The notes beneath the pieces are model-generated. The model was given only the letters and a program-made list of their open reading frames with translations, was not told the origin of the DNA and did no database searches. From the NCBI GenBank assembly GCA_023101885.1, contig JALPQD010000414.1, positions 1,740,776 through 1,804,775 on the forward strand: a DNA stretch of 64,000 nucleotides, read 5' to 3'. Below, piece after piece: positions 24,651 to 36,620 of the stretch (positions are counted from its first letter, which is position 1; each line of letters begins with the position of its first letter). Source of the DNA: Typhlomys cinereus. Taxonomy: Eukaryota > Chordata > Mammalia > Rodentia > Platacanthomyidae. A program made the position numbers and the translations under genes.

Positions 24651-24754
24651 CTTATTTTACTAGGTTTTGTTATTTTAATTGAAATTCCCATCTTAATTGA
24701 TCATTCTGATGATCTTGCAGTCAGTGTTCTTAAACTTTAGAGAAATCATTACCT

Positions 24755-24910
24755 AGAATTGCTTGGTGTCTCAGGACTGTAATCCCAGTCCTTGCAAGGT
24801 TGAGACAGGAGGATTGTAACTCTAAGGCTTGCCCAGGCTACATAAAAATTTCATACCAACCTGGGCAACTTCATGAATTCTGTCTTAAAGAAAAAACCAC
24901 ACACACACAC
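24755..24910 (+). mobile_element. B1 SINE
   Basis: tggtgtctcaggactgtaatcccag ... gagacaggaggattg ... gcccaggctacataaaaatttc ... then A-rich and (AC)n. Diverged B1 on +. Confidence 0.75.
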
Positions 24911-24917
24911 ACACATG

Positions 24918-25010
24918 TATATGTGAATGTAGCTCAAAGTCCAAAGTTGGTCTAACATTCTTGAGGCCTTGGATTCAATTCCCAATACTAGAAAAACAGA
25001 CAAAATTAAT
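24918..25010 (+). mobile_element. ID SINE
   Basis: atgtagctcaaagtcc ... cttgaggccttggattcaattccc followed by aaaaacagac. A diverged ID element directly after the (AC)n of the B1. Confidence 0.6.
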
Positions 25011-25267
25011 TTTGGCCTATCTCAAATCAACAAAGAAAATATCCTAAGTAGAACTTTTTATCTCTCATAAAGTAGGAAGTCAAGGTATATGTTTCTTTGC
25101 TGTTATGATGAAGCCTTATTAAATGAGCTGTTTTTTCCATGATGCCTTGCTGGCCCCAGTGCTATAGATTTAAGTATTTACTTTTCGTAATTGTTAGGCT
25201 TTATGTTCTCTATCACTCCTATATTTAGCTATCCTGCTCCAATAGCATAGTTTTAATTATGTTGCTT

Positions 25268-25547
25268 TTGCACCTGTGTGTGTATATGTGTTTGTGTATA
25301 CTAGAAGACACTTCAGTGTGTGTGTCTGTTGAGGTCCAAAGGTGACTTTGGGAATCATTCTGGATTGGTCTACCTCCTTATTGCTTTTCTCCCAGGTTTT
25401 TCATTCTCTGCTTTTCATGACTGGAATTAAAGACCACTGCCATATCTACCTGGCATTTTTACACAGGATCTGGAGATCCGAACTCAGATCCTTTTGCTCG
25501 TGAGGCAAAGACTAACCTCCAAGTCATCTTCCCAGCCCCAGAAGGTT
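25268..25547 (-). mobile_element. long tRNA-headed SINE
   Basis: On + it runs from (TG)n through ggtccaaaggtgactttgg, ctacctccttattgct, atctacctggcatttttac and atccgaactcagatcc to ccaagtcatcttcccagcccc. Reverse-complemented, this is the same SINE as at 59909 and 47183. Confidence 0.8.
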
Positions 25548-25561
25548 GCTGCTGCTTCTTT

Positions 25562-25740
25562 TCTTTTTTTTAGTTTTTACCTAGTTATACAAGCTCAATA
25601 GGTTATCTCCCTCCCTTTCCTTCTGTTGTACCCCCATTCCACTCTCTCCCCCTTCCCTCTCTCTCACCCCTTCTTTCCTCCCTCCTCCTTTCTTGGTGTT
25701 TCCTGCCTGTTCCCTCTAGAGGGCTTCTTAACAGAAGTCA
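25562..25740 (-). mobile_element. old L1 3'-end fragment
   Basis: tttttagtttttacctagttatac ... aagctcaataggtt, then a long C/T-rich block on +. This is a diverged version of the L1 3' terminal signature used by the other copies here. Right border approximate. Confidence 0.5.
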
Positions 25741-25982
25741 TGGATACAAAGGTCTCCAAGTTTGTTTTTTTTTTTTTTCAGATAAAAAAGATTTCAAAGT
25801 TTGTTTAACAAAGTTGGTGAACTATATAAACATTCAAATTTTCTGTTTTGCAAGGGCCAAATATTGATTAGTTTTTTTTCCTACAAGCCAGTCTATTTCA
25901 TTTATTTTTAAATCTAAAATGATGTTTTTCAGTTCTGCCTTTTCATGGACTTCTAGAAGCACAGCTACACTTTCTTTTTTAT

Positions 25983-26174
25983 TTTATTTATTTTTTACAC
26001 TCATACAAACTTGATAGGAACCGCATTCCCCTCCCTCCCTCCACCCCTCCCTGGATCCCCTTGCTCACTTCCCCCTTTTCCCCTTCCTTTCCCCCCTCCT
26101 TCCCTTTCTCCCAGTGCCGCTTCCCCCCTCCCCATTCCTGGAGTATCCTTTACTGTGCATGTCAAACTTCCCTC
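25983..26174 (-). mobile_element. short L1 3' tail (G)
   Basis: A-tail (T-rich on +), cactcatacaaacttgatagg and C-rich block. Perfect target duplication acactttcttttttat at 25967-25982 and 26175-26190. Confidence 0.92.
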
Positions 26175-26547
26175 ACACTTTCTTTTTTATGCTTTTATTT
26201 TTACCTTTCGACTTTTGAAACATGGCCTTGTTCTGTAGAACAGACTGCCTTGAATTTGCAGATAATAAGCAGAAACTCCCATATCTGTTTGGGTGCTATC
26301 TTTTCACTTGGGTAATTGTTTCAGTTGCTGCTTATTTATAATTTAATTACATTACTACCTAGTAAAATTTGGTTTGCTCCTTTTCTATTTATATAAACTT
26401 GCTTCATGATAGAAAATGTTATCCGCTCTGCAGAAAATTCCATGAGCTGCTACCATGGCTGTGCGTTACACTGCTGTTAAATGGAATATTCTGTAGTTGT
26501 CTGCAAAGTCTGTTTGATCCATGGTGAAGTTCGACATTGATTTCTTT

Positions 26548-26912
26548 TTTTGTAGGTTTGGGGTTCTTTTTGTAGGTTTTTTTTTCCACTCATACAAACT
26601 TAATAGGTACCCCGTCCCCTCCCTCCCTCCACCCCTCCCTGGATCCCCTTGCTCTTCCCCCCTTTTTCTCTCCCCTTCCCCCTCCCTCCCTTTCTCCCAG
26701 TGTCCCCTCTCCCCCCATTCCTGGAACATCCTTTAGTGTGCATGTCAAACTTCCCTCTGGGTCCTCCTCTCTGATGAGGTGTAAGGACTCAGTAGCATTG
26801 CCTAGATAGAGCTCTTGTGTTCCCTTTTAGTATAGGAATACTATTGTGGCTGTTAATCCCTTGCCTCTCAGGATCCTAGTGCCTGTGAACCATGCTCGAC
26901 TTTGGGGGTGTT
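26548..26912 (-). mobile_element. 5'-truncated L1 3' tail (H)
   Basis: L1 3' signature ccactcatacaaacttaatagg with C-rich block. The A-tail is long and interrupted: two tgtaggttt repeats lie within the T-run on +. Perfect target duplication gacattgatttcttt at 26533-26547 and 26913-26927. Confidence 0.9.
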
Positions 26913-27555
26913 GACATTGATTTCTTTGCTGATTGTATTGTCTGGTAAATCTACACATTATTTTGGGATACTTTTCCTGGGAAGACACCACACAAATGCC
27001 CCAAATAGGAATGCCAACTATAGAACAAAGTAGTGATTAGGCCAAGGTTCAAGTTGGTAAATCGACAAATTCATTAGGGGTTACTTATAGGAGTATGGAT
27101 GAAGCTTACTTGTGGGAGCAGGGACAGCTCAAAGGCAGCTACATCACCGGAGAGTATGGGTGAGCCTCCTTGGAACTCTCCCATGAGTGACTTGCTTCTA
27201 GGAGAGTCTCCTCTACAGCTATTGTTTACTTTTTTTCTTTAACTTGGGGAGAGCTACCCACTACCTGTCTTATTTTTTGTAACTTCCCAGTACTAATAAA
27301 TTGTTTAGTTTCTGAGCCTTCTTCCAGGAAAGATTGTTTCAATGTGCTCCCCCAACATACTTCTTAGGTTACACTGGGAGCAAATTCCAAGAGGGCATTA
27401 AACTCAATGGAGCTCTGTAGCTCCATTGACGAGAATTTGGTACTGAAGTCAGCCACTTTTACTGTATCCGCACATGGCCAGTAGTTTTTTGTTCTGCAGG
27501 ACTGAGGACACCAGCATTTGTTGCATATATATTTATTTTTCTTTATATTTTATTT

Positions 27556-27833
27556 ATTCGTGTGTGTGTGTGCACATGTGTGTGGTGTGTATATCAGAGG
27601 GCACTGTGTGTCCTTGTGGAGGACCAAGGGTGACTTCAGGAACCAGTCTGAATTGCTTCTACCTCCTTCTTGCTTCATTGTGGGATTTCCCAGGCTCCAT
27701 CCACCAGAGCCAGAAATGCAGGCCTCTACTGTTTCCGCGTGGCGTTTTTATGTGGGACCCAGAATCTGAACTCAGGATCATCTGCTTGTGAGGCAGCGTC
27801 TTAATCCGTGAGCCATCACTCCACCCCAGCATG
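27556..27833 (-). mobile_element. long tRNA-headed SINE
   Basis: (TG)n, then ggaccaagggtgacttcagg, ctacctccttcttgcttc, ccagagccagaaatgcagg, tgtgggacccagaatctgaa and gagccatcactccacccc on +. Same family as 47183-47486, reverse orientation. Confidence 0.8.
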
Positions 27834-28122
27834 TACGACTATATCTTTATGATGGATTTTTTTCCTTTCATTAGCATGCAGTGATCTGCTCTAGTTCTTT
27901 TTGCAAATTGAATTGAAGTCAGCTGTTTCAAGCAACCCCTACTTGATCTTAAAATTCTGTCTGATGAGAATACCATAATACATACATCCATTTTCAGCTT
28001 ATTTGTCTTTGGCAGTGAGATTTGTTGGAGGCAGAAAAAGTTGGCCCTTATTTTATTAACCCATTATGAGCTCTGGTTTGCAAATTTTATTTTATTTTAT
28101 TTTTTTGAGAGTGGCTTTTCTT

Positions 28123-28347
28123 GCCAATGAGTCCTTACACCTCATCAGAGAGGAGGACCCAGAGGAAAGTTTGACATACATATTAAAGGATGCTCCAGGG
28201 ATGGGGGGAGGAGGCACTGGGAGATAGGGAGGGAGGGGAGAAAGGAAAAGCAAAAGGGGGCAAGGAGCAAGGGGGTCCAGGAAGGGGTGGAGGGAAGTAG
28301 GGGACCGGGATGCTTATTAAGTTTGTATGAGCAGAAATTTAAAAAAG
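28123..28347 (+). mobile_element. short L1 3' tail (I) inside the A-tail of J
   Basis: End of the 3'UTR, G-rich block, gtttgtatgagcag and A-tail on +. Target duplication gtggcttttctt at 28111-28122 and 28348-28359. Confidence 0.9.
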
Positions 28348-29745
28348 GTGGCTTTTCTTTCTTTTTTTTTTATAATGTTATTTTTTTCCACTCATACAAA
28401 CGTAATAGGTACCCCGGGCTCCTCCCTCCCTCTACCACCCCCCTGGGCCTCCTTGCTCCCTTCCCCCTTTTCCCCTTCTTTCCCCCCTCCCTCCCTTTCT
28501 CCCAGTGCCCCTTACATCCATCCTTAGAGCATCCTTTAATGTGTATGTCAAACTTTCCTCTGACTCCGACGCTCTAATGAGGTGTAAGGACTCAGTGGCA
28601 TTTCCTAGAACTCTTTCTTGTGTTCACCTTAAGTATAGAAACACTATTGTGGCTGTTAATCCCTTGCTTCCAAGGATCCTAGTGCCTTTAGTCCATGCTA
28701 GACTTTGAGGGGTAAATGATATGTTGGTCATTGCGCAGATCATGCGGAGTCCTATTATGATTGCTTCAGTCCTAACTTGTGTGGAGTATCTTGCATATCA
28801 TGACTCCTCCCATCCTGTGCTCTTACAATCTTACCGCCCGCTCTTCCGCAAATTTCCCTGAGTTTCAGGATGGGGAGAGATTAGGCAGGCCTGATTCTAA
28901 GTGGCTGATATAGAGTCTCTGATGTTCTGAATTATGGTTTGTTGATTTTTTTTTTCTTTCAGTTTTGCTGTTCCTGCAATGCCCTTGGCTCCATCCTGAT
29001 GGGCATTGGATGTCAACCCCTGGTCAGAGATAAAAAGCTGTTAAAATAGAGTCTTATTATAAGAGTAGATTCAAAGGTTGATGGAATAAGAGAAGGAGAC
29101 TGCAGTGGGGGGGGGGGTTAGTCTCCCATTTGTAAAATGGTTATCTTCTATCTGCCAGACTGTATGCCCTCCCTTTCTGGTAAGATCACACCCCATCAGT
29201 TGCAAGTGACCAGGAAGGAAAGTCTGTGAGCTTAACCAGATGTCTCATTACTTACTTTCAGTCCTTGATGGTGGCCTATTATCTCTGCTGTAGCATGATC
29301 CCCTCTCTCCTTGTTTCTGGCGGGACCCTCCTTCCCCTTCTCTGCTGTTTATAATCTTTTCAATTACTGTAGGTATTACAGAGATTTGTCTTTGAATGTC
29401 CTAATAGGATACACCTATTAGGGAGGACATATGGTGCTTAATTTTCTGGGTCTGGGATACTTCACTCAATATAATTGTTTCTAATTCTATCCATTTCCCG
29501 GCAAATTGCTATAATTCATCATTTTTGATGGCTGAGTAGTAGTATTCCATTGTATAAATGTACCACATTTTCCTTATCCACTCTTCTGTTAGATATTTGG
29601 GTTGATTCCATGACTTTGTTATTGTAAACAGTGCTGCTATGAACATGTTGTGCTTGTGCTGATGAGGTGAATTTTTGCTACATGTGGGGTTATTCCCAAA
29701 AGTGGAATAGCAGGGTCATATGGCATTTCAATCTTTAACTTCTTT

Positions 29746-30746
29746 TTTTTTTTAATAATTTTATTAAAAATTTAATTATACATTTAAAAATTTTTTTTAC
29801 CAGTTCCCTCCCTCCCCCCTCCTCCCCCCGAACCCCCTCCTCTCCCTCCCCATCCCCCAGTGCCTCCCCCCCAATTCCCAGAGAGTCCTTTATTGTGTAC
29901 GCCTAACTCTCCACTGGGTCCTCCTCTCTGATGACATAAAAGGACCCAGTGGCATTTCCATAAGCCCTTTCTCTTGTTCCCCTTGAGCATAGGAACACTA
30001 CTATGGCTGTCAATCCCTTGCCTCCAGGGGTCTCGGTGCCCTTAACAGATGCTAGACTTTATGAGGACAACAGTGCGCTGGACATTGCGCAGGGCATGCA
30101 AAGTCCCATTATGATTGCTTTGGCCCCAACTATTGTTGAGAATCTTGCAAATCGTTGCTCCTCCCATCCTTTTGCTCTTACAATCTTACCGCCCCCTCTT
30201 CCGCAAATGTCCCTGAGCTCCAGGATGGGGAGAGATTAGGCTGGCCTAGTTCTAGGTGATTGATATAGAGTCTCTGAAGTTCTGGATTGTGGTTGGTTGA
30301 TTTTCTTTTGCAGTTTTGCTGCTCCTGCAATGCCCTTCACTCCATTCTGCTGGGCACTGTATGTCACCCCCTGGCCAGAGACAAAAGCTGTTAAACTGGA
30401 GTCTTGTTATAATACAACATTCAAGGGTAGATGTAATAAGAGTAGGAAACCTCAGTGAGGGAGGGGTCCATCACCCATTTGCATAATGATTACTTTTTAT
30501 CTGCTAGACTATATGCCCCCCCTTCTGGTGAAATCAGGAAAGAACGTCTGTGAACTTAATCAGGTTTCTCATTACTTACTTGCAGACCTTGATGGAGGCC
30601 TATTTTCTCTGCTGTAACATGGTCCCCTCTCCCCTTGTTTCTGGTTTGGCCCTCCTACTCCATCTCTCTTGTTCATAATCCTTGCAATTACTGTGTTACA
30701 TAGGTTTACTTTTAAGTGTCTCAATGTGGGCTGGGTGAGTTTGGTA
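29746..30746 (-). other. 3'UTR and tail of L1 K
   Basis: About 1 kb of non-coding L1 sequence. A strongly G-rich block on the minus strand (about 29890-29805) has several G3-G6 runs and might form a G-quadruplex, as known for L1 3'UTRs. The 20-odd terminal bases found in the other copies (taagtttgtatgagc) are missing. They are replaced by about 50 bp of A/T-only sequence containing TTTAATAAAATT. Confidence 0.8.
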
Positions 30747-33700
30747 CTAGGAGCCACCTATTAAGGAGTACATACGGCGCTTAATTTTCTGGGTTTGGGA
30801 TACTTCACTTAATATAATTCTTTCTAATGACATCCATTTCCCAGCAAATTCCAGTAATTCATCATTTTTGATGGCTGAGTAGTACTCCATTGTATAGATG
30901 TACCACAGTTTCCTTATCCACTCGTCAACTGTTGGACATTTAGGTTGATTCCATGACTTTGCTATTGTAAACAGTGCTGCTATGAACATGGTCGAGCTTG
31001 TGCTATCGAGACGAACCTCTGCTGCATGGGGGGTTATTCCCAAAAGTGGGATAGCAGGGTCATATGGCATTTCAATCTTTAATTTCTTTAAGAATCTCCA
31101 GACAGCTCGCCAGAGTGGCTGTATGAGCCTGCATTCCCACCAACAATGTAGGAGAGTTCCCCTCTCTCCACATCCTCTCCAGCATTTGTCGTTGTTTGTA
31201 TTGTGGATTTTTGCCATCCTGACCGGGGTGAGATGATATCTCAGGGAAGTTTTGATTTGCATTTCCCTGATGGCGAAGGAAGTGGAGCATTTTTTCAGAT
31301 ATTTGTTAGACATTTTAATTTCATCCCGGGTAAAGTTTCTTTGAAGTTCCAGGGCCCATTTTTTAATTGGGCCAGTGTTTTCCTTGGAGTTTAGTTTTCT
31401 AAGTTCTTTGTGCACTCTGGACAGTAGAGCTCTGTCAGATATGTGGTTAGTGAAGATTTTCTCCCATTCTGTGGGTTGCCTTTGAGCTCGTGTTACAATC
31501 TCTTTATCTGAACAGAAGCTTTTTAATTTCACAAGATCCCAACTGTTGAGAGTTGGTAGCAGTGACTGTGCCATTGGATGTCTGTTTAGGAAGTGTTGGC
31601 CTAGCCCAATCAGCTCGAGGGAGTTCCCTATCCTTTCAACTATGGTTTTTAAAGTCTCTGGCCTTAAATCAAGGTCCTTGATCCATTTGGAATTAAGTCT
31701 TGTACATGGTGACAAGTATGGGTCCAGCTTTAATCTTCTGCATGCGGAGATCCAGTTTTGCCAGCACCATTTGTTGAAGATGCTGTTCTTTTTCCATTGG
31801 ATTCTTTGGGCCCCTTTGTCAAAGACCAAATGGCTGTAACTTTGTCGGCTTATATCTGGGTCTTCAATCCTTATCCATTGATCTGTGTGTCTATTTTGGA
31901 GCCAGTACCAGGCAGTTTTTATAACTATGGATTTGTAGTATAAACTAAGGTTTGGTATAGTAATACCTCCAGCAGTGTTTTTGTTACTCAGGATTGTCTT
32001 TGCTATCCTGGGTCTTTTGTGCCTCCATATGAATTTTGAGATTATTTGGTCAACTTCTTTAAAGAATTGCTTTGGGATTTTAATTGGTATAGCATTGAAT
32101 TTGTATATTGCCTTTGGTAGGATGGTCATTTTTACGATGTTGATTCTGCCAATCCAGGAACAAGGGAGGTCTTTCCACCTTCTGGTGTCTTCTGCTATTT
32201 CTTTCTTTAGGGTTTTAAAGTTTTCATTGTAAAGGTCTTTTACCTCCTTAGTTAGGTTTATACCAAGGTATTTCATTTTTTTAGGGGCTATAGTAAATGG
32301 GATTGTTTCTCTCAAGGCTTTTTCACTTCTTTCATTCTGGGCATATAGGAAGGCCTCTGATTTTTGCACATTTATTTTGTATCCTGCCACCCTGCTGAAC
32401 TTCTCAATTAGTTCCAGGAGCTTCCTGGTGGAGTTTTTGGGATCACTCAGGTATAAGATCATGTCATCTGCAAAAAGGGATAGTTTGACTTCTTCCTTGC
32501 CGATTTGAATCCCTCTTATGTCCCTTTCTTGTCTTATGGCTTCAGCTAAGACTTCAAGTACAATATTGAATAGAAGTGGTGAGAGTGGACAGCCTTGTCT
32601 AGTTCCTGATCGAAGTGGGAATGCTTCCAATTGTTCCCCATTGAGCATAATCCTTGCTGTGGGCTTGTTGTATACAGCTTTTATTATATTGATAAAGGTT
32701 CCTTTCATTCCTACAGTCTCTAGCGTTTTGATCATAAAAGGCTGTTGGATTTTGTCAAAGGCTTTTTCTGCATCTATCGAGAGTATCATGTGGTCTTGGA
32801 CTTTGGACTGGTTTACATGATGAATTACATTTATTGACTTGCGTATGTTGAACCAACCTTGTGTGCCGGGGATGAAGCCTACTTGGTCCCCGTGAATGAT
32901 CTTTTTGATATGTTTTTGAATCCGATTTGCTAAGACTTTGTTGAGAATCTTTGCATCTGTGTTCATCAGAGAGATCGGCCTGTAGTTTTCTTTTTTAAGT
33001 GCATCTTTATTAGGTTTTGGGATTAAGACGATATTAGCTTCATAGAAGGAATTAGGCAGTGTTCCTTCCTTTGCTATTTGATGGAACAGTTTAAGGAGTA
33101 TTGGTGTTATTAACTCCTTAAATGTCTGGTAGAATTCTGTGCTGAATCCATCTGGCCCAGGACATTTTTTGGTGGGAAGATTCAAGATTACTTCTTCAAT
33201 TTCCTTGTATGTTATAGGACTATTTAAATAATTCACATCTTCCTGATTCAATTTAGGTAGGTTGTGTTTACTTAGAAATTCATCCATCTCTTTTGTGTTG
33301 TCAAACTTCACAGAGTATAAGTTTTTGAAATATGATGTTATAATTCTCTGGATTTCTTGGGTATCCGTAGTGATAACTCCATGTTCATTTCTAATTTTGT
33401 TAATTTGGGTTTTCTCTCTCTTGCTTTTGGTTAATTTAGCCAAGGGTGTATCAATCTTATTGATTTTTTCAAAGAACCAGCTATTTGACTGGTTGATTTT
33501 TTCTATCGTTTTCTTAATCTCGATTTCAGATATTTCTCCCCTTATTTTGCTAATCTCCTCTCTTCTATTACTTTTGGGATCAGATTGCTCAAGTTTCTCC
33601 AAAGCCTTAAGCTGCATCATTAAATTATTTATTTCTGATGTTTCCAATTTTCTGATGTAGGCATTAAGAGCTATGAACTTACCTCTTAGAACAGCTTTCA

Positions 33701-34574
33701 TTGTGTCCCAGAGATTTTGGTAAGTTGTATTTTCATTTTCGTTCACTTTCAGGAAATCTTGAATTTCCTTTTGAATTTCTTCCTGAATCCAGTTCTCATT
33801 CAGCATCATATTGTTAAGTTTCCAGGAGTTAGTGTATTTTCTCTTGTTTGTTGTGTTGTTGTGGATGTCCAGCTTTAGGCCGTGGTGGTCTGATAGGGCA
33901 CAGGTTAGAATTTCGACTTTTTTGTATTTGTGTAGATTCATTTTGTGGCCCAATATGTGATCTATTTTGGAGAAAGTTCCGTGTGCTGCTGAGAAAAATG
34001 TGTATTCTTTGGTACGAGGGTGAAAAGTTCGATAGAGATCTGTAAGGTCCATTTCAGTAAGGGTTTGGTTAAGCTCCAAAGTGTCTCTGTTAAGCTTTTG
34101 ACCTCTTGATCTATCCCATGTTGAGAGGGCGGTGTTGAAATCCCCGAGAATTATCGTTTGGGGGTTGATTTCTTGCTTTAGACGCTGTAGGGTTTTCTTA
34201 ATGAATGTGGAGGGGCCCATATTGGGTGCATATATGTTCAGTATTGTGAAATCTTCCTGGTGAATTGTACCTGTGACTAAAATGTAGTATCCATCTGTGT
34301 CTCTTATGATTTTCTTTGGTTTGAAGTCCACTTTGTCTGAAAGCATAATTGCTACCCCTGCCTGTGTCCTGGTTCCATTAGCTTGCAAGATTTTGGACCA
34401 GCCTTTCATTCTTAGGACGTGCCTATCTTTTGTGGTGAGATGAGTTTCCTGAAGGCAGCAGATTGTTGGATTGTGGTTTTTAATCCAAGTTTGTAATCTA
34501 TGTCTCTTAATCGGTGAGTTAATGCCGTTGACATTTAATGTTATAATGGAGAAATTATTTTTAATTCTGGACAT
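30747..34574 (-). CDS. L1 ORF2 protein (endonuclease / reverse transcriptase), K
   Basis: 1275 residues, full length for mammalian ORF2p. ORF2p nicks target DNA and copies L1 RNA at the nick (target-primed reverse transcription). Visible parts: N-terminal apurinic-type endonuclease (about 1-240) with TLNVNG near residue 14, CCLQETH, ILGDFNT and SDHHGL catalytic motifs; a Z-like region; reverse transcriptase with [21 protein letters not shown] and FADD at residues 701-704 (encoded at 32463-32474); and a C-terminal [18 protein letters not shown]ys/His motif, ending SLIGGS. The start MSRIKNNF is shared with element N and lies 56 nt after the ORF1 stop, as expected for re-initiated translation. 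All key residues I can recognise are present. Confidence 0.96.
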   Translation of the reverse strand: MSRIKNNFSIITLNVNGINSPIKRHRLQTWIKNHNPTICCLQETHLTTKDRHVLRMKGWSKILQANGTRTQAGVAIMLSDKVDFKPKKIIRDTDGYYILVTGTIHQEDFTILNIYAPNMGPSTFIKKTLQRLKQEINPQTIILGDFNTALSTWDRSRGQKLNRDTLELNQTLTEMDLTDLYRTFHPRTKEYTFFSAAHGTFSKIDHILGHKMNLHKYKKVEILTCALSDHHGLKLDIHNNTTNKRKYTNSWKLNNMMLNENWIQEEIQKEIQDFLKVNENENTTYQNLWDTMKAVLRGKFIALNAYIRKLETSEINNLMMQLKALEKLEQSDPKSNRREEISKIRGEISEIEIKKTIEKINQSNSWFFEKINKIDTPLAKLTKSKREKTQINKIRNEHGVITTDTQEIQRIITSYFKNLYSVKFDNTKEMDEFLSKHNLPKLNQEDVNYLNSPITYKEIEEVILNLPTKKCPGPDGFSTEFYQTFKELITPILLKLFHQIAKEGTLPNSFYEANIVLIPKPNKDALKKENYRPISLMNTDAKILNKVLANRIQKHIKKIIHGDQVGFIPGTQGWFNIRKSINVIHHVNQSKVQDHMILSIDAEKAFDKIQQPFMIKTLETVGMKGTFINIIKAVYNKPTARIMLNGEQLEAFPLRSGTRQGCPLSPLLFNIVLEVLAEAIRQERDIRGIQIGKEEVKLSLFADDMILYLSDPKNSTRKLLELIEKFSRVAGYKINVQKSEAFLYAQNERSEKALRETIPFTIAPKKMKYLGINLTKEVKDLYNENFKTLKKEIAEDTRRWKDLPCSWIGRINIVKMTILPKAIYKFNAIPIKIPKQFFKEVDQIISKFIWRHKRPRIAKTILSNKNTAGGITIPNLSLYYKSIVIKTAWYWLQNRHTDQWIRIEDPDISRQSYSHLVFDKGAQRIQWKKNSIFNKWCWQNWISACRRLKLDPYLSPCTRLNSKWIKDLDLRPETLKTIVERIGNSLELIGLGQHFLNRHPMAQSLLPTLNSWDLVKLKSFCSDKEIVTRAQRQPTEWEKIFTNHISDRALLSRVHKELRKLNSKENTGPIKKWALELQRNFTRDEIKMSNKYLKKCSTSFAIREMQIKTSLRYHLTPVRMAKIHNTNNDKCWRGCGERGTLLHCWWECRLIQPLWRAVWRFLKKLKIEMPYDPAIPLLGITPHAAEVRLDSTSSTMFIAALFTIAKSWNQPKCPTVDEWIRKLWYIYTMEYYSAIKNDELLEFAGKWMSLERIILSEVSQTQKIKRRMYSLIGGS

Positions 34575-34630
34575 TTTTATATTTAGTAGATTTTGTAAGC
34601 ATGATGCTTGATATTTATATTTTGTTGGTG

Positions 34631-35692
34631 TTATACTTCCCTTCTGTCCTCCTGGATACGCTTGTTCTTTTCTTCAAGCTTGAGTATCATTTCTAGCATT
34701 TTTTGAAGGCCTGGTTTGGTAGACATGTATCCCTTCAAGTTGTCTTTGTGCTGAAAAACTTTTCTTTCTCCCTCAATCATGACAGATAGTTTTGCCGGGT
34801 ACATCAGTCTGGGTTGGCATTTTTGTTCATTTAATAGTTGAAGTATGTCTCTCCAAGCTCTTCTTGCTTTTACTGTTTCCATTGAGTAGTCATTTGTTAT
34901 TCTAATAGGTTTACCTTTAAAAGTGACTTGCTTTTTTTCTCTTGAAGCTCTCAGCACCTTTTCTTTGTCTTGTATGTGGAGTGTTTTGACTATTATTTGC
35001 CGTGGCGATTTTCTATTTTGGTCATATCTGTTTGGAGTGCGAAATGCCTCTTGTATTTGGATAGGCCTCTCATTCTTTAGTTTAGGGAAGTTTTCATTTA
35101 TGATGAATTGAAATATTTCCTCAGGTGTGGTATTTTGGGATTCTTGTTCTGGTATTCCATGAATGCGCAAGTTAGGTTTCTTCAGGGTGTCCCATATTTC
35201 TTGAATGCTCCTCTCCAGTATCTTTTTGGCTTTAACAATCTCTTCCATTGAGCTGGTTAATTCCCCTACTTTGTCTTCAAGATCTGAGATTCTATTTTCT
35301 GCCTCATTTGTTCTGCTGATAAGACTCTCTGTTGAGTTTTGGGTTGAAGATAACTTATCTCTTAGTTCAATTTTAAACTCTGCCTGAGACTGTTTTACCT
35401 GCTCTATACCTATTTTTGTTTCTTGAACTGTTTTTCTCAACTCCTCTAGGTTCCTGTTGTGTTCCTGTTCAAAGTGGTTGACACGGTTATTTAACTCTTC
35501 TCGGATTTCCTCTTTCATATTATTAATCATGGTAATGATCATACTCTGAAAGTCGTTATGTTGGGTCTGGCTTTCATGGCTATTTTCTATGGATTTGTTC
35601 TGTTCGCAATCCATCGTTATGGGATTGATTCTTTTGGTGGGAGATTGTTCTTGGGGTTTGTTTCTCGTGGATCTGCACTTTGACTTGTACAT
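34631..35692 (-). CDS. L1 ORF1 protein (RNA-binding chaperone), K
   Basis: 353 residues. ORF1p is a trimeric RNA-binding nucleic-acid chaperone that coats L1 RNA in cytoplasmic particles and is needed for retrotransposition. Seen here: a basic/polar N-terminus ([12 protein letters not shown]), a long heptad coiled coil from about residue 50 to 165, an RRM-like domain beginning around LRIHGIPE, and a basic C-terminal domain with [16 protein letters not shown] and [16 protein letters not shown]. The start codon is the first ATG of the open frame and matches the homologous start in N. Complete, no internal stop. Confidence 0.95.
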   Translation of the reverse strand: MYKSKCRSTRNKPQEQSPTKRINPITMDCEQNKSIENSHESQTQHNDFQSMIITMINNMKEEIREELNNRVNHFEQEHNRNLEELRKTVQETKIGIEQVKQSQAEFKIELRDKLSSTQNSTESLISRTNEAENRISDLEDKVGELTSSMEEIVKAKKILERSIQEIWDTLKKPNLRIHGIPEQESQNTTPEEIFQFIINENFPKLKNERPIQIQEAFRTPNRYDQNRKSPRQIIVKTLHIQDKEKVLRASREKKQVTFKGKPIRITNDYSMETVKARRAWRDILQLLNEQKCQPRLMYPAKLSVMIEGERKVFQHKDNLKGYMSTKPGLQKMLEMILKLEEKNKRIQEDRREV

Positions 35693-36620
35693 TGTTGTTT
35701 TGTTTTTTAGGACCTTTCAGTTTCTGTGTGTTTTTCACTGAACCGATGTAGTTGGTATTGTTACACCTGCCAGTTGTTACTAGTGCTTGCCTTGGATTGG
35801 GTATGTTTGTGTATTGGTATTGTTATATCCTAGATGAGACTACTAGGATGTTAGTACATCAGTTAAGTAACCAGGGGATGAATATAAGTATGGTGCACTT
35901 TTACGATCTAGTGTCTTTGTGAAATGTGAGGGTGGGTGGTGTATTCCCTGGGGTTGTATGTTTTTGGGGTGGCTGTATGAGGAAACTGACCTACAACATT
36001 GATACTAGAAAAGATCAGTAAGGTGAGAGAAAAGAAAAAGAGGGGAAAAAAAAAAAAAAAAAGGTTTACTTATCTTTAGGCTGGATGTGAAGAGTCTCAC
36101 AGGTGATACAATGGTTGTAGTGAAGTCCAGATGTATGGCCTGTGTTCTCTTTGTTCCTTAGAGTTTTGCTTGAGTTTCCTTTGTACTCTATTGAATTCTG
36201 AGTGGCAGTGTGTCTTCCGTGGACCACGTGCGTAGGTCCCCGGTGGGCAGAATTCTTCACCTGCGACCTGGGCTCTGGTCCGGGTTCGGCGCGGAGAGGG
36301 GGCTGGGGGCAAAGCCGGCGGCCGCGCGGGAGGGTGCTGTTGGCCGGGCGGCTCGGTTCCGGGGTGGGGGGCGGGGCTGGGAGACACTCGCTCTCACCTG
36401 GGCGCTGGTCGGGGTTCGGCGCGGAGGGGGGCTGGGGGCAAAGCCGGCGGCCGCGCGCGCGGGTGCTGCTGGCCGGGCGGCTCTGGGGTGGGGGGCGGGG
36501 CTGGGAGACACTCGCTCTCACCTGGGTGCTGGTCGGGGTTCGGCGCGGAGGGGGGCTGGGGGCAAAGCCGGCGGCCACGCGCGCGGGTGCTGCTGGCCGG
36601 GCGGCTCTGGGGTGGGGGGT
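35693..36620 (-). promoter_or_regulatory. L1 K 5'UTR with CpG-rich promoter monomers
   Basis: A 928-bp leader. The distal 360 bp consist of about 2.8 tandem units. The cacctg start recurs at 36258, 36395 and 36519, giving periods of 137 and 124 bp, and each unit contains gttcggcgcggag and caaagccggcgg. CpG-rich tandem monomers act as internal promoters in rodent L1. The proximal part (35693-36200) is AT-richer and includes an A17-like run near 36045-36062. Confidence 0.85.

Larger units (their letters stand above)
26440..28089 (-). mobile_element. old L1 ORF2 (endonuclease-region) remnants, interrupted
   Basis: Scattered antisense L1 ORF2-like segments are visible on +: about 26480-26532, 26928-26960, 27428-27460 and 27835-28089. 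They continue beyond element J at about 53640-53940. Interruptions are L1 H, an unassigned block (about 26960-27427) and a SINE. The match is to general mammalian L1 phrases, much more diverged than the named copies, so the call is tentative. This would be the host into which J inserted. Confidence 0.45.
29746..36620 (-). mobile_element. full-length L1 with both ORFs open (K)
   Basis: 6875 bp, minus strand, inserted into ORF2 of J. Perfect target duplication atctttaacttcttt at 29731-29745 and 36621-36635. Order: monomer promoter 36620-35693, ORF1 35692-34631, 56-nt spacer, ORF2 34574-30747, 3'UTR 30746-29800 with a G-rich block, and an atypical AT-rich tail. No stop or frameshift is seen in either ORF. 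It is the only L1 here with apparent autonomous coding capacity. Confidence 0.95.

Noticed and set aside
31203..34045. Many + strand frames opposite L1 K
   Set aside because: Antisense shadows of ORF2; the minus strand holds the full 1275-codon ORF with all catalytic motifs.
36045..36062. A-run in the K 5'UTR as the A-tail of a separate insertion
   Set aside because: No target duplication around it and the flanking sequence is continuous with the leader of N.
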